From: Gloeophyllum trabeum ATCC 11539
Lineage: Eukaryota > Basidiomycota > Agaricomycetes > Gloeophyllales > Gloeophyllaceae
Length of the DNA stretch: 64,000 nucleotides
NCBI RefSeq assembly: GCF_000344685.1
Contig: NW_006920415.1
Location: 867,555 to 931,554, forward strand
Direction: 5' to 3'
Shown: in pieces, positions 47,775 to 61,496 of the stretch
Layout of the letters: each line of letters starts with the position of its first letter
Position numbering within the stretch: position 1 is the stretch's first letter
Notes under the pieces: generated by a model
Told to the model about the DNA's origin: nothing
The model's input: only the letters and a program-made list of their open reading frames with translations
Database searches by the model: none
Program-made: the position numbers and the translations under genes

Positions 47775-47942
47775 CGCGGCATGCAGACCAAGTCGCAGTC
47801 AAAGCCTCAGACCTGGGTGGCGAAGATGTTGAACGCGACGCGTCTCGTTCGTCACGCGAAAGGCCGTGTGGCTTGCCTCGTGGCTCGTACTTAGTCTCAC
47901 CGCCGGCATCGCTGCAAGCCTTTCCCTTTCTTCCTCCACCGT
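47775..47942. promoter_or_regulatory. 168-bp divergent promoter of NUP192 and NAA30
   Basis: The two start codons are 168 bp apart on opposite strands, leaving room for little more than one shared nucleosome-free region. No clear TATA element was seen. Confidence 0.5.
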
Positions 47943-48773
47943 ATGTCTGAAATCGAATACCGTCAGTATGTCGGGGAGTCTGATTTGCCTCACATCATGG
48001 CTCTGGTGCAAAACGAATTGAGTGAGCCGTACGTTATCTACACGTACCGTTATTTCCTGCATCAGTGGTACGTCGCGAGTCCGTATACACACGCAGCCAA
48101 GGCGGGCATCTCATAGCTGTCTTTCAGGCCACACCTGTCGTTTCTTGTGAGATTATAGGCCAGCAGAGCATCCAGCGTGATTCCGACCTCCCCCTTGCTC
48201 CTTAGGCATTCCCTGTGAACTCCTCAGACCCTGTCGGCGTGATAGTATGCAAGCAGAGCGAGCACCGAAGTTCTGCCAATAGAGGGTATATCGCAATGCT
48301 CAGTGTTAACAGATCGTGGAGGAAGCGCGGAATAGGTACGCTCCAGCTCATCTTGATAGCCTCCTCTCCAGGGTTCCGACTCTAAGGTATGTTGCGCGTC
48401 CACAGCTACTTCCTTAGTCAGAAAGTCCATTGATACCATGAAACAGCATGGCGTTGAAGAGGTGAGCGTAAATTCTGTGGTCCTATTTCATTTCGTGCTT
48501 AAGAACTCCTGCGCCACAAAGATCGTGCTAGAGACAGAATTCGACAACTCGGCTGCCCTTTCTCTCTACGAATCTCTTGGGTTCATACGCGAGAAGCGCC
48601 TATACCGCTTCTATCTGAACGGTAAGGATGCGTTCCGGCTCGTCCTCGCGGTTAGCCCTGGCGAGGACTCCCCCAGGAGTGACAGCGGCCATTCCATGTT
48701 ACGCCTCGCCCCTTATCGTGCAATCCCTATACCTCCTCTGTCTTACGATCCTGACGACGTATCTTCCCGTTAA
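47943..48773 (+). CDS. NAA30: N-alpha-acetyltransferase 30, NatC catalytic subunit (Mak3/NAA30)
   Basis: GNAT enzyme that acetylates N-termini beginning Met plus a large hydrophobic residue, acting at the ribosome with NAA35 and NAA38. Start ATG at 47943: [20 protein letters not shown] then [14 protein letters not shown] spliced to PHLSFL is the Mak3/NAA30 N-terminus (substrate-binding LSEPY-x2-YTYRYF). [31 protein letters not shown] is the core with the R-x-x-G acetyl-CoA motif. [11 protein letters not shown] spliced to [20 protein letters not shown] and [20 protein letters not shown] complete the fold. The C-terminus is extended by ~40 residues of no known function ([20 protein letters not shown]). 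About five exons. It is convergent with BiP. Confidence 0.9.
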
Positions 48774-49073
48774 CTTTATAACCAGTGATAGTCCGCTCTG
48801 TTGTCCTTATAGCTTTCTACGCCCTCCTCTGTCGTCTTCGGGTCTCTGTCGTGCTCTTGTACCTCTGCAGTTGTATTCATAGATGTTCTAGTGTCGATCA
48901 CAATCCCTGGTTCCATCCGCTTGTCCTCCTGCGTGCATCATGGCGTTGGATATGGTGAAGCTACCTAGTTCTTGCAAGGTATAAATACAAGCGATGGCGA
49001 AAGCAAATAATTCATTCTAATTACTGTCATAATAAAGACCTACAATAGGCGTTTTTGCACACCCAAAACATCC

Positions 49074-51478
<2,405 letters not shown>

Positions 51479-51567
51479 GGTGATGGTGATGGTGTTGAGG
51501 AGAGTGTGCCTGCGCCTGCTAACAACGCGCCGCACTTTTATAAGGCCTGCCACGTCTGAAGCGCACT

Positions 51568-51577
51568 TGACACGTCA
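51568..51577 (-). promoter_or_regulatory. UPRE-like palindrome upstream of BiP
   Basis: On the gene's strand this reads TGACGTGTCA, containing the TGACGTG core recognised by Hac1/XBP1-type bZIP factors, about 90 bp upstream of the start codon. A second related GACGTGGC core (minus strand) lies nearby, in GGCCTGCCACGTCTG on the plus strand. Function inferred from known control of BiP genes. Confidence 0.5.
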
Positions 51578-51621
51578 ACGCTAGCAATATCGCTTTCCCA
51601 CGGCTTCGCTCTGTCTTTCAC

Positions 51622-51636
51622 CGAACATTCACGAAT
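51622..51636. promoter_or_regulatory. Three-unit heat-shock element upstream of BiP
   Basis: CGAACATTCACGAAT fits nGAAnnTTCnnGAAn with no mismatch (GAA 51623-51625, TTC 51628-51630, GAA 51633-51635). It lies about 145 bp upstream of the BiP start, where Hsf1 sites are known in yeast KAR2. Confidence 0.6.
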
Positions 51637-51860
51637 CACAAGTGACTGTCCCATCTGCTCTGCATCACTGGCTTGTCTTTCTCGCGGTTTCATATACGCG
51701 GTGAAGGGAGAAGCTGTACGTTCGACGTGTCTGCAAGTACGCTTTGTCGCTGCTCAGTAGAGTCATCATCGGATCTTCTGAATTGACCGGGGTTGGACGC
51801 CGCGCGAGACTTGGTATGATAGAAGAGAACCATATAATGCCGTCGATTTTTGCCCTATAG

Positions 51861-53170
51861 ATCTTCTTCCGGACGAGCTACTGCTCGATATCTGGAACTA
51901 TAACAAGGAACATGTTCTATCCAAGACTCGTAATGGCAAATCGAAGAAAACGCATCCCCTTCCCTTCGGGATCCTTGTTTCATGGGTGTCTCGAAGATGG
52001 CGGCGAGTCGCAGTCAACAGTCCTTCTCTGTGGTCGTATATCTGCCTCTCTGGTTCCTCGCGCATGAAGATCCTGAGGCTCGTATTGCATCGATCACAGA
52101 GTTCTGTTTTCTCCCTTGTTTTGGACATACATGAGATGGAATTGAAGCGCTTACACCAACTACTTCGGGTTCTGTCGCCTCACGTCCCACGGTGTCGCAG
52201 CATTGACTTCGGACCCTCCAGGAGAATTTCCTTAATGGCCGACGAAAACTGCAAACTAGCAATGCGGGAACTATTTAATTCGCCTGCCCTGCATCTCGAC
52301 CGACTGCGCTTTGCGTGGGGGGTGCAAGCCGTAGTAGCGCATCTACCCTACATTCCAAAGGTCAGGTCGCTTTCGCTGTTCACGACTAGCCTGAGCGAGA
52401 ATCTTCATCTTGTCAATCCCCACTTGACGGTCTTGCACCTACATTCTTCAGGGGACCCCATGGACCCACGACCCTTTCGGGACATGTTGGCCTGCGTGGC
52501 GTCCTCCCTGATTTACCTATCCCTTGAAGACTCGTCAGTGGCCCTTTCGACTGAGGAGAGAAAGTTCGACTGTGTAAACATGCCGACTCTTCACTCGCTC
52601 ATGCTGGGGAACTACAGCGACGTCCTACTTGTGGAGTACTTCCTCTCGTCATTCAGTACGCCGAACCTGCGTATGCTTGGTCTCCTCCAGATGAGCTGGG
52701 AAGTTCTCAGTAAGACGATAGAAGTGCTGCATAAACTGTCGCCTCCCGATGGGTTCGTGTACCCAGCTCTTGAGACCCTAGTCATAGAAGCAGTCGACCC
52801 AGTGGATCCCGAACGGACGATGCTCTTACTAGAGTGCCTCCCGTCCATCCGGGAACTCGACATCGGCGGAGGGGCAGCCGATGTGTTTCTAGACTATCTC
52901 GTGGACCGGGATTTGGATGAGGGCAATCCTGCCGGGGTCTTGTGCCCTCGCTTGCTCACCTTGCGATGGTGCGAATGGTCAGCGTACGACGGCGCGCTGG
53001 TGCGGCGCTTCCTGGAGCGACGGGCGGCCATGGGCAAGCCGCTCGCGAAGCTGTCTAGCGATCGCGAGACGTTCCTGGAGCTCGAAGAGGACACTCAGGC
53101 ATGGTTGCGTGGCCATGTCGAGGTTTACTTCCGCGAGTCAAGTTTCAGGGAAGAGGCGCAGTCATTTTAG
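51861..53170 (+). CDS. F-box protein, 5' exon not resolved
   Basis: Long exon of about 436 codons after an acceptor-like GCCCTATAG. IDLLPDELLLDIWNYNKEHV, then LVSWVSRRWRRVAVNSPSLW is the F-box (LPDE-x-LL-x-IW; VS-x2-WR-x-VA). The rest is leucine-spaced (KRLHQLLRVLSPHVPRCRSI; VNPHLTVLHLHSSGDPMDPR; TPNLRMLGLLQMSWEVLSKT; CPRLLTLRWCEWSAYDGALV), as in basidiomycete F-box/LRR-like proteins that feed SCF ligases. No ATG lies in frame between a stop near 51780 and the F-box, so a short upstream exon must supply the start. Stop at 53168-53170. It runs away from BiP. Confidence 0.75.
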
Positions 53171-53754
53171 TCTGAAAGCTTGGGCGGTGAACATGTTCGA
53201 TCCCTCCAAAATCGCCGACGCCCAATTCTGTATATTGTAGTTCCCGTGATGACCCCTACCTATGTCATTGTGTGAAAGGGGAGTATCAAACCCCGGGGAG
53301 CCCTCATGACTCAGGAATCATTTCAGCGCTGCACTTCAAACAGGTCGGTGTCGTTATGATTCAGAAGGAGGCAGTGAAGTGCAGCAGGTCTAGTCTCCGG
53401 ATCCTAGGAGTGTTTCTTTGACTATGTCAGAAATGAAAGGCTTTCGGCGACTTTGCACGGTATTTCTGGGTTGTATCGCCGGATTCACGCTGATGGTGGC
53501 GGTGGATACATGGATTCGTGGGCGCTGATTGGCTGGAGCCGACTAGATTTAGATCGGGCATCCCCGCAAGCCTGCCTTATCTTGCCCCCGAAGTGCCTAA
53601 CCGAACGCTTGACGCCCATTGAAGCCCTTACAGCATACGGTCCAGATAAGAGCTGAGAATTTCCTGCTCCCCACTCAATGCTATATATACCAGGGGCTGA
53701 GAAGTATGACGCCCCCCTCTTCGGTTTTGCACTTTTCGTTCTCTAGTCGTTGGT
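53171..53754. other. Intergenic 5' flank of the permease
   Basis: About 0.6 kb. A TATATATA run near 53682 lies about 70 bp before the permease start, a likely TATA element. No gene seen. Confidence 0.45.
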
Positions 53755-55944
53755 ATGCCTGCACAAGAGAAAGGAGCACAGAATCCGAAGGACGCGGTTG
53801 CCCTCGCGGATAAGGAGCTGCTCGCGGCATTGGGGTACAAAGAGGAGTTTCAGAGAGCGTTCACGCCGTTGGAGGTGCGCCAGCGACTGGGGGGGATTGT
53901 TTGGCATAGCTGATGGATCCGTGTAGGTCTTCGGTATAGCATTCAGTATAATTGGCTTGCTACCTTCGATCGCGTGGGTGCCTTCAACCAGGAAAAGCTC
54001 GCTTTCTAACTGCGTTTGTGGTGTAGATCCGTACTGCTCTATGCGCTTCCCAATGGCGGCGCGTCGGCAATGGTCTGGGGATGGGCGGTCGCCAGTGTTT
54101 TCATCCTTTTCGTCGGAATGTCTATGGCTGAGCTGGCATCTGCGGCGCCCACGTCCGGTGGTGTCAGTTCATCTACCTGCCTGTCCCGGCTCACACTCAA
54201 GCTGTTTGCCGTATAGCTGTACTTCTGGACACATTCTCTTTCGTCTCCACGATGGCGTAATCTGCTAGCCTGGATCGTGGGATGTGAGTTCGTATCCCCG
54301 GCTCACCAGTGTCCTCAGCATCTCATCCTCTCTCTTAGACTCCAACACGATCGGTTCTATAGCATCTGTAGCTTCAATAGACTGGGGTTGCGCAGTCCAA
54401 GTCATGGCTGCAGCTAGCATTGGCTCGGGCCAAGAGTTTACGGCCACCAATGCCCAGTTATTGTAGGAGTCCAATCTCTAGACCGCACCTGCATGACAAA
54501 CTAATCACTGCCCGACGATAGTGGGTGCTACGCAGCTATCGTATTGACTCAATCGATCGTGTGCTCTCTGGCCACCCGGGTGTTAGCGCGTCTGCAGACG
54601 GTGTACGTCATCCTGAACGTTATGTGAGTGTGTATCTTGGTTAGCTCGTGTCGGTCGCTGAAGTAGTTCCTCGCATCATAGGCTGTGCCTAGCCGTTATT
54701 GTAGCTCTGCCGGCGGCCACTCCCTCGGAATTCAAGAACAGTGCACGTTACGCCCTCGGTAACTTTTCAAATGTCAGCGGATGGCCGGATGGGTTTGCTT
54801 TTATTTTGAGCTTCCTAGCGCCTCTCTGGACTATCTGTAAGCAACTCTAAGTTCATATCGGTGAACCGTTTTGACGCGCTCATCAGGTTCTTTCGACTCC
54901 AGCGTCCACATAAGCGAGGAAGCGTCCAACGCTGCTACCGCTGTTCCATGGGCGATTGTCAATGCTATTGCTATCGCGGGTATTCTTGGATGGGGTGGGT
55001 ATCTAACACCTGATCGTAAGATCGTCTATCTCACAATGCTGTCAGCAATCAACGTGTCATTGGCATTTTGCATGGGGACGGACCTTGACAGCATTATGAA
55101 TAGCCCCATCGGCCAGCCCATGGCGCAGATCTTCCTCAACAGCTTCGGAGAAAAGGGCACCCTCGCTGTCTGGGCTATCGTCGTCCTCGTGCAATACATG
55201 ATGGGGTCGAGCATGGTGAGCTACCTGCACTCGGTCTCCTCTTCTCTTCAGGCTAATGATATTTTCAGGTTCTCGCGGCGTCCCGCCAGTCCTTTGCATT
55301 CTCGCGCGACGGCGCCCTCCCCTTCTCCGGCATCCTGTACCGCATGAACAGCTACACGAAGACGCCCGTGAACACCGTGTGGTTTGTGTGCTTCTCTTCG
55401 ATCGCGCTCGGCCTGCTCGCTTTTGCGGGCGAGGGCGCGATCGACGCGGTGTTCGCGATTGGCGTGGTCGCGCTGTATGTTGCGTACGCGATCCCGATTA
55501 TGGCGCGGTTCCTAGGCGAGAATGAGTACAAGCCCGGGCCATTCAGCCTCGGGATTTTTGTGAGTACTTCTCTTGCTATCACTTCGGGGTGTCGGGATGA
55601 CTGAAGGGCGGTCGCTTCCGCAGAGTCTCCCGGTGGCGGTTATCTCGGTGGTGTGGATGGCATTCATGGGCATCGTATTCCTCTTCCCGACCAGCCCGCA
55701 GACGGACGTCGCAGATATGAACTATACGATCGTCGTCCTGGGCGGGGTGCTTATCCTGTCTTTGGTTTGGTATTACTTCCCGAAGTATGGAGGCGTGCAT
55801 TGGTTTAAGGGACCCGTGCCGACTGTGGAGAAGAACAGCTGGGATGAGGAATCCGATGGCCAGGGCTCGGAGGTGGAAAGAGAAAAGAAGTCGAGGGAAA
55901 ATGAGGTGGATGTGAGAGCTGTTGAGGCTGCCGAGAGATCGTGA
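53755..55944 (+). CDS. Amino-acid/GABA permease of the APC superfamily
   Basis: Twelve-helix membrane importer, closest in pattern to fungal GABA/choline/polyamine permeases (UGA4/HNM1 group). Start ATG at 53755 (MPAQEKGAQNPKDAVALADK). EFQRAFTPLE spliced to VFGIAFSIIGLLPSIA is helix 1. GGASAMVWGWAVASVFILFV, GMSMAELASAAPTSGG and YFWTHSLSSPRWRNLLAWIV are the conserved helix 2-3 motifs. Later come TEVNSVLSTAVPWAIVNAIA-like VHISEEASNAATAVPWAIVN, the loop SRQSFAFSRDGALPFS diagnostic of this group, and TPVNTVWFVCFSSIALGLLA. The hydrophilic C-terminus is charged (SEVEREKKSRENEVDVRAVE). Around ten short introns. No break was seen. Confidence 0.88.
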
Positions 55945-56255
55945 CATACGAAAAATGCCTAGAACTAGTGGACGGAATAGATGGCTTGTAATGTTACATC
56001 CTGTAATTTTTGGTACGCTGTAAAATATGGACGTAACGCCCTACGAGCGTCCAACTTGAAAGTACCATCGCGACGTTCGGTCCTCAGGTTATTGGCCTCC
56101 AAGCTGCGAAGCATAACGTTCGTTACACCCACAAGCACCCACAACTACCACCGGGACCGGCGACCATCGGCAGCCGGGTGCCATTCCTTTACCAGTGGCA
56201 TCCGCGCGTGTACCTCTGTCAGAGCCACTGACCCCTACCTCATCTTAAATCCCTG

Positions 56256-57828
56256 ATGGAATCACCGGAAATCGCAGAATCAGAGAATATCTCCGCATTC
56301 CGTCGATGGCTTACAGACAACGGCGCCAGGATCCATCCTTCCGTGTACTTTGACCCCAGTGAATGACCCTCTTCCTGCACACCACCGTGACAATGGGCTC
56401 ACTGAACTCACCGTGAAGCACCATCTGGATTCTCTGTGCGTACGAGAGAACCGCTCCAGCCGGATATAACCGTTGTGTCTACGCCGTTCTCGCTGGCTAT
56501 CACTCTCGAATTAGCTAGGAACGCTTTGCGTGAAGTCCTTGGAGAAGATGTGAATGCTCGTCTGTTGTCAATGTCTGAGAGAGAGGTGATCTGTCTTTAC
56601 GTGTGCATGCATTGGGTGCTTGGGGAGACAAGGTATGCCGTGCCGGGTCAGGGTGAGTTGTCCTTTGGAACATCGCTGACAGGACGACCCGGGATTGCAG
56701 TGGCACGCCTTCCCTTAGACATTTCCCTTACTTGAACACTTTGCCTTCGCCGACGAAGCTGCGGACGCCACTTCACTTCACTGATGACGAGCTGCAGGCC
56801 TTCAAGGGCACAAATTTGTTCGGAGCCACCCTTGATCGAAGGAGACAGTGGATGCAGGAATGGCAGCGGTGCAAGGAAGTAGTGAAGGGAGTCGACGAAA
56901 AATGGGCGGAAGACTTCACATGGTATGTATTCGAGTGAACTACATATTCGCTCCTTATGTTATCCTTTATCGACTTAGGGAAAGGTATCTGACAGCAGCG
57001 ACATATCTGTCTTCACGCGCCTTTCCTTCTTCCGTCCTCTCTCGCACACCCTCGCTCAAGCCATCATCAGCCTCCTACCCTGTTCTTCTACCCGGCATAG
57101 ATGCCCTCAATCATAGTCGGGCGCAGCCTGTCTCATGGCTAGTAACGTATCCCGATCCATCTCATCCGCAAGCTGAAAGCGAAATTTCGACTTCCGAGCC
57201 AATAATATCTCTAGTTCTCCACTCATCTCACGGCACGGGCTCCGAGCTCTTCAACAACTACGGCCCGAAGCCAAATTCAGAATTAATTCTAGGCTACGGA
57301 TTCTCTCTGCCGAACAACCCGGATGATACAATAGTACTGCAGCTAGGCGGTAGTCCGAAGAAGTGGGAGGTTACGCGTGATGCAAAGGGCATTGACGGCG
57401 TGTGGGAGGAGGTTGTGGACGTGATGAGGAATTCGGCAGGAGAAGCTGGGTACGAGGACGACGGAGAGGACTGGCAGGACGAGGTGGAAGCTGCGGGTAT
57501 TCTGCAAGAGATGACCCAGGTGCTCATGGATCGGTTGCCACCGTTTCCTCCAGTGGTTCCGGTGCGGGAGGAAGTGAAGGTAATGTTAGACCATTATCTT
57601 GAAGGTCAGTCGTGTCCACACCTGGATGATCGAGTCCTCTGGAGGGCTGGAATTTGCGTCCTCGTAGGTCAGAGAGCGATTTTGGAGAGTATCATGAACT
57701 TTGCAATCCAGAAAGAAGATATCGCTTTAGCGCAAGCTGGCCAGACACGGCTAGATATCGTCGAGGAAGAGGAAGAGGAAGAGGAAGAGGAAGAGGAAGA
57801 GGAAGAAGAGAGCGAAGCGCGAGTATGA
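56256..57828 (+). CDS. SET-domain lysine methyltransferase (SETD6/RKM-like) with polyglutamate tail
   Basis: Start ATG at 56256, MESPEIAESENISAFRRWLT and DNGARIHPSVYFDP. The split SET domain shows LQPDITVVSTPFSLAITLEL (start of SET), an inserted helical iSET region (DRRRQWMQEWQRCKEVVKGV), then VLLPGIDALNHSRAQPVSWL with the N-H-S signature and GSELFNNYGPKPNSELILGY with the catalytic-type NNYG. A Rubisco-LSMT-like C-terminal substrate-binding region follows (FPPVVPVREEVKVMLDHYLE; LWRAGICVLVGQRAILESIM). Such enzymes methylate ribosomal or other proteins; the target here is unknown. The C-terminus is a run of about 15 Glu encoded by a GAGGAA microsatellite. Four exons. It is convergent with the MFS gene. 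Confidence 0.82.
57763..57806 (+). repeat. (GAGGAA)n microsatellite coding a polyglutamate tail
   Basis: About seven GAGGAA hexamers in frame at the 3' end of the SET gene. Length is likely to vary between strains without shifting the frame. Confidence 0.85.
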
Positions 57829-58006
57829 CTGCAGGATACTAACTGCGCATTCGTTGCTAATCCCCTGCGATGTGGTGAGTTATTTCGTAAATTGACTCTG
57901 CAAGTTAATCTAGTCCTGCTGACGTCTGCTATCGTATCATTATACCGACAATGAAGTATTTAATTAAACCAAAGTCCGAGAGGCCCTGAAAAGTATTGCA
58001 TATGCC

Positions 58007-59524
58007 TTAAACCCTCTGTATCCTGAACATACAGCGTAACATGGTCGTTACTGATAATCGCCTCCCCTCCGTAATTGCTCGCTGTTTCTCAATTTGCAGG
58101 CCTCTCAGAAGGAGCAGACAGACACTAGCAACGACGAACATAATTCCCGTGAACACCTGAATGATTATATAACTGCTTGGCCCGGTTCCGCGTCTCATTG
58201 CGAATGCTATGGCCTCTGCAAAGGTGCATGGGACGACGACGGACAACCACACCAACGAGAGTCCAGAAGGGAGATTGGCTATCCCGACGACTTCAGCCGT
58301 CAAAGGTCCTACGCACTGGTAACGTTGTCGACGCGGTCAGTACTACAAGGTATGAACTTGATAGAGCTTTATACTCACCGACCAGAATGAGCCGCAGATG
58401 GCTCCGTTGACGAGCGCGAAGAAGACGCAGACGCCGTACGACTGTGCTGGGATCCAGATGATGAAACATGTCAGGCCAGTGATGAACGTCGCGATGCCCG
58501 CCATGTTGATTCTGCCCACAGAGTCCGAAAAATAACCAACGAGCGGCCGTCCAACGGTCATCCCGACACTGAGGACAGCGGTCACGATAGAAGCTTGGTG
58601 CGTGCTAAGCCCTTTTGATATCGAGAAGTCGGAGAGGGAATACAGGAGGACGATATACCCCAGAAGACTGAAGCACGCCCATGCGAGGATGAGCAGGAAG
58701 TCTCCTCGTAGTAGTAACGAGATGTCGAACGCCCGCTGATTGGGGTTGATGTGTTTGTTACGGTCGCGCATGAAGAGGGTGGCAACGATGTTCACGACGA
58801 AGAGGCATATAGCGGTGATACGGTACGCCCACGCCAGACTGATCGACTCAATCATGCTATTTGTGGCGAGCGCCCAGATAATCCCTCCAATGCCGGACCC
58901 AGCGGAGACGATCCCGTTTGTGATGCTCCGACGTTTAAGGAACCACTGGGAAGGTATGCCAATGCTGGAGGTGAAGGTGAGACCTAGTCCCCACCCGAAG
59001 AGGATGCCCTGTGTGAGGAATAGGTGCCAGATCCTGTTTGCGAAGGATGCGGCAATGAGGGCTCCCGATTCGAGGCATACCCCGAGTAGCATGGTCGCTC
59101 GGAAACCGTACTGACGGCTGAGCGCCGTTGCAGCAGGTGCAATCATGAGTGCCTGCGAGATGGACAAACCGCCGACAAAGGCGTATTCGAGCTTCGTCGC
59201 TCCCGGGAAGATGTTGTTGTTCAGGAAGTAGCCCAGGTAGATGGCATAGCCCTGGGAGTCTCATCAGCAAAGTGAATACACGCCATGCGCAAAATGCGTG
59301 CTCACCGCATTAACCCCCCATGTCATCGCGCACACCCAGAATCCGCACGCTACGACCACCCATCCATACCCGCCATCTGGTGGTGGAGCGGCTTCGGTAC
59401 GAGGAGTCTTCTCCACTTGCCCTTCGTAGTCGTTTTCAGTAGTACTCGGTTCACGAGGAGTTGCGTCCCCGTCTTCATGCTCGACTTTCTCTAGGACAAG
59501 TGGTGGACTAGGTTGGGCGTCCAT
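58007..59524 (-). CDS. MFS monocarboxylate transporter-like (MCT/SLC16 group)
   Basis: Start MDAQPSPPLVLEKVEHEDGD (an ATG two codons upstream is also possible). After a ~50-residue acidic leader comes the MCT signature PPDGGYGWVVVACGFWVCAM at helix 1. Then follow GYAIYLGYFLNNNIFPGATK, LEYAFVGGLSISQALMIAPA, RQYGFRATMLLGVCLESGAL, LTQGILFGWGLGLTFTSSIG and WFLKRRSITNGIVSAGSGIG. The central loop reads FMRDRNKHINPNQRAFDISL, and helices 7-12 include STHQASIVTAVLSVGMTVGR and FFALVNGAICGSFW spliced to a final exon CVGPLTAEVVGIANLPSGLS. The stop is at 58007. The substrate is probably a monocarboxylate or riboflavin-like acid; not determinable. Four exons, intact. Confidence 0.88.
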
Positions 59525-61496
59525 GGTCATGAATGTCGTGCGATGGGATATTGCAAGGTTTATGGGAATGCCTACTCAGTGTCCGAGAGTTATAAGGCCC
59601 TTCTCGACCTTACATATCGCCTGTCGTGGGCCACAAAGTCCTACGCCGAGCCCGATCTTGTTATTAATGGACTTTGTATAGCATTGAGGGTTTCTCAACT
59701 CAATCTCCGGCCGGAATTGTTCCAGTCCTCGTGTAAGAATAGCTCCATCCGTACAGCACGGAATGATGGCACACTTAGTGGAACGTTGCTTGGTGAACAG
59801 GCACTGCGTCTATTTTGGAACTGACTGCACCACGAAGCCTGTTGGACTTGGGCGCAACCTACGTTCGCGTCGGGGGGCAGATCAAGAGTGTAATCCTTGG
59901 AGAATGCAGCCTGAACGAGACAAAACTTGCTACATACATCTTTTATTGCACTCGACCCTCAACAGTCAGATGAACTGTCAATTAGTACTAAGCGCGCAAA
60001 CGTATGGGAAGTCCCCTTCGCTCCATTAAGGTGCAATTGCCCTATTGAGAGGCGTGTGAGAGAATGGAGACGGAGGTAGTCGATCTGCTCTGGGAGACTA
60101 GACTGCACTCTTACTGGTACCATTGTCTGTTAAACAAGTAGGGATCGCCTTCTGTTAGGAGTCCTAGCACGCAAGAGGGTCCATCAGAATTGTCCCTGAT
60201 CTTCTCCGAGTGGCTGTCACTGGGACGTCAAAAGAGCGCCACGGCGAGTTCTGGAGTCTGCGGATTTTGCAAAGTATGTCGACCGAAGTGAATGGAAATC
60301 AGAGTTCCAGTAAGGACAGTATCACAGCTGCAGTGATACGGTTGCAACACCGACATCAACACCGACTGTCCGAGGCAATAGAGTAACCAAGGCAAAATGA
60401 AAATCCTGTGCTTCAGTATTGTGCGGGAACCTCGCATCGGGACTTCGACTTCCGGGCCTTTACTACATAGTGGACAAAGCAAGTCTGGCACGCCTCGAAA
60501 CCGGTCTTCGCACTGGTATCAGTAGGTGATGGACTATGAAACCCACGACAGGGTCTGGTTTATACTTGGAAAGAGGAACGATAACGGCGGAGGATAGACC
60601 GACCGCTTTCGTCGATCCGACAGCGCCGGCTTCGCCCACAGACCGGAGGTGTTTGGGCTTCGGTCACGTCACACGTCACCTAAGTTCGACGATCCTTTCG
60701 CCATGACTGGCACCGACATGCGTCTCGACAAATATGAGGATCTATATCGTATGCCGAAGAAACACAATATCTTTATTGAATGAAAATCGTCTGATTGCTC
60801 TGAACTTCACATCATTTGAATAGGGGTCATGGACATGGGTGGGAGACCAGCGACTTCACAACTCTGTTCGCCCATTACGGTTCCCTTTCACCTGCTGTCG
60901 GCGCTAAGATTGCCTAAGCTGTGCTTAGGTACGTCTCTGAATCTCCCTTCGAGGAGTTAGCTCATGACGAGTTTTCCGCAGGTGTTCCGCCACGAAGGGG
61001 TCGCCGGTCCCTTTGGTTCTTTCCCCAGCCAGAGACCAAGTCAGAGACAAGATATTGTACCGCTGTCTTCATCAATTCAGTGCTTGACTGTTCCGATGCA
61101 CTTCCAGCCATTTCAATTATGTCCATCATCTCCTAGGCCCAAGGCTGCCAAGGGACCAGTGTTATCTTGACCTTGACTATAACCGCCCAACTGTATTCTC
61201 GCGTCATGGTCGGACAAGCGCTCTTGCGTGATGTGGTGTATGTGCCAATCAAACAGGGTCCTTTATGTTCGTTGATTGTACCTCCCTCGGGCCTTAAACG
61301 TCGGATGCCCGACAGCGGATTCACCGCCACGAAGGGCAGCATGAGCACGTCCAGCTGAAGTCCAGCCCGAGCGGACGACATATAAAAGCTGGGCTGTGAG
61401 GCTAGGGCATCTCTATCCCACAACCCCCTCTCTTCAGCGCAAGCAACCTCTAGCTACTCTACTTCCTAATTAAACCCACCAGCGCTCCCTAAGGAC
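59525..61496. other. Gene-free region
   Basis: About 2 kb between two divergent genes. Short open frames only, no recognised repeat. It is unusually long compared with the 168-215 bp divergent promoters elsewhere in the window, so it may carry an undetected gene, transposon debris or long upstream control regions. Confidence 0.4.

Noticed and set aside
53190..53230. GTTCGATCC resembling a tRNA B box
   Set aside because: No A box at proper spacing and no cloverleaf pairing around it.
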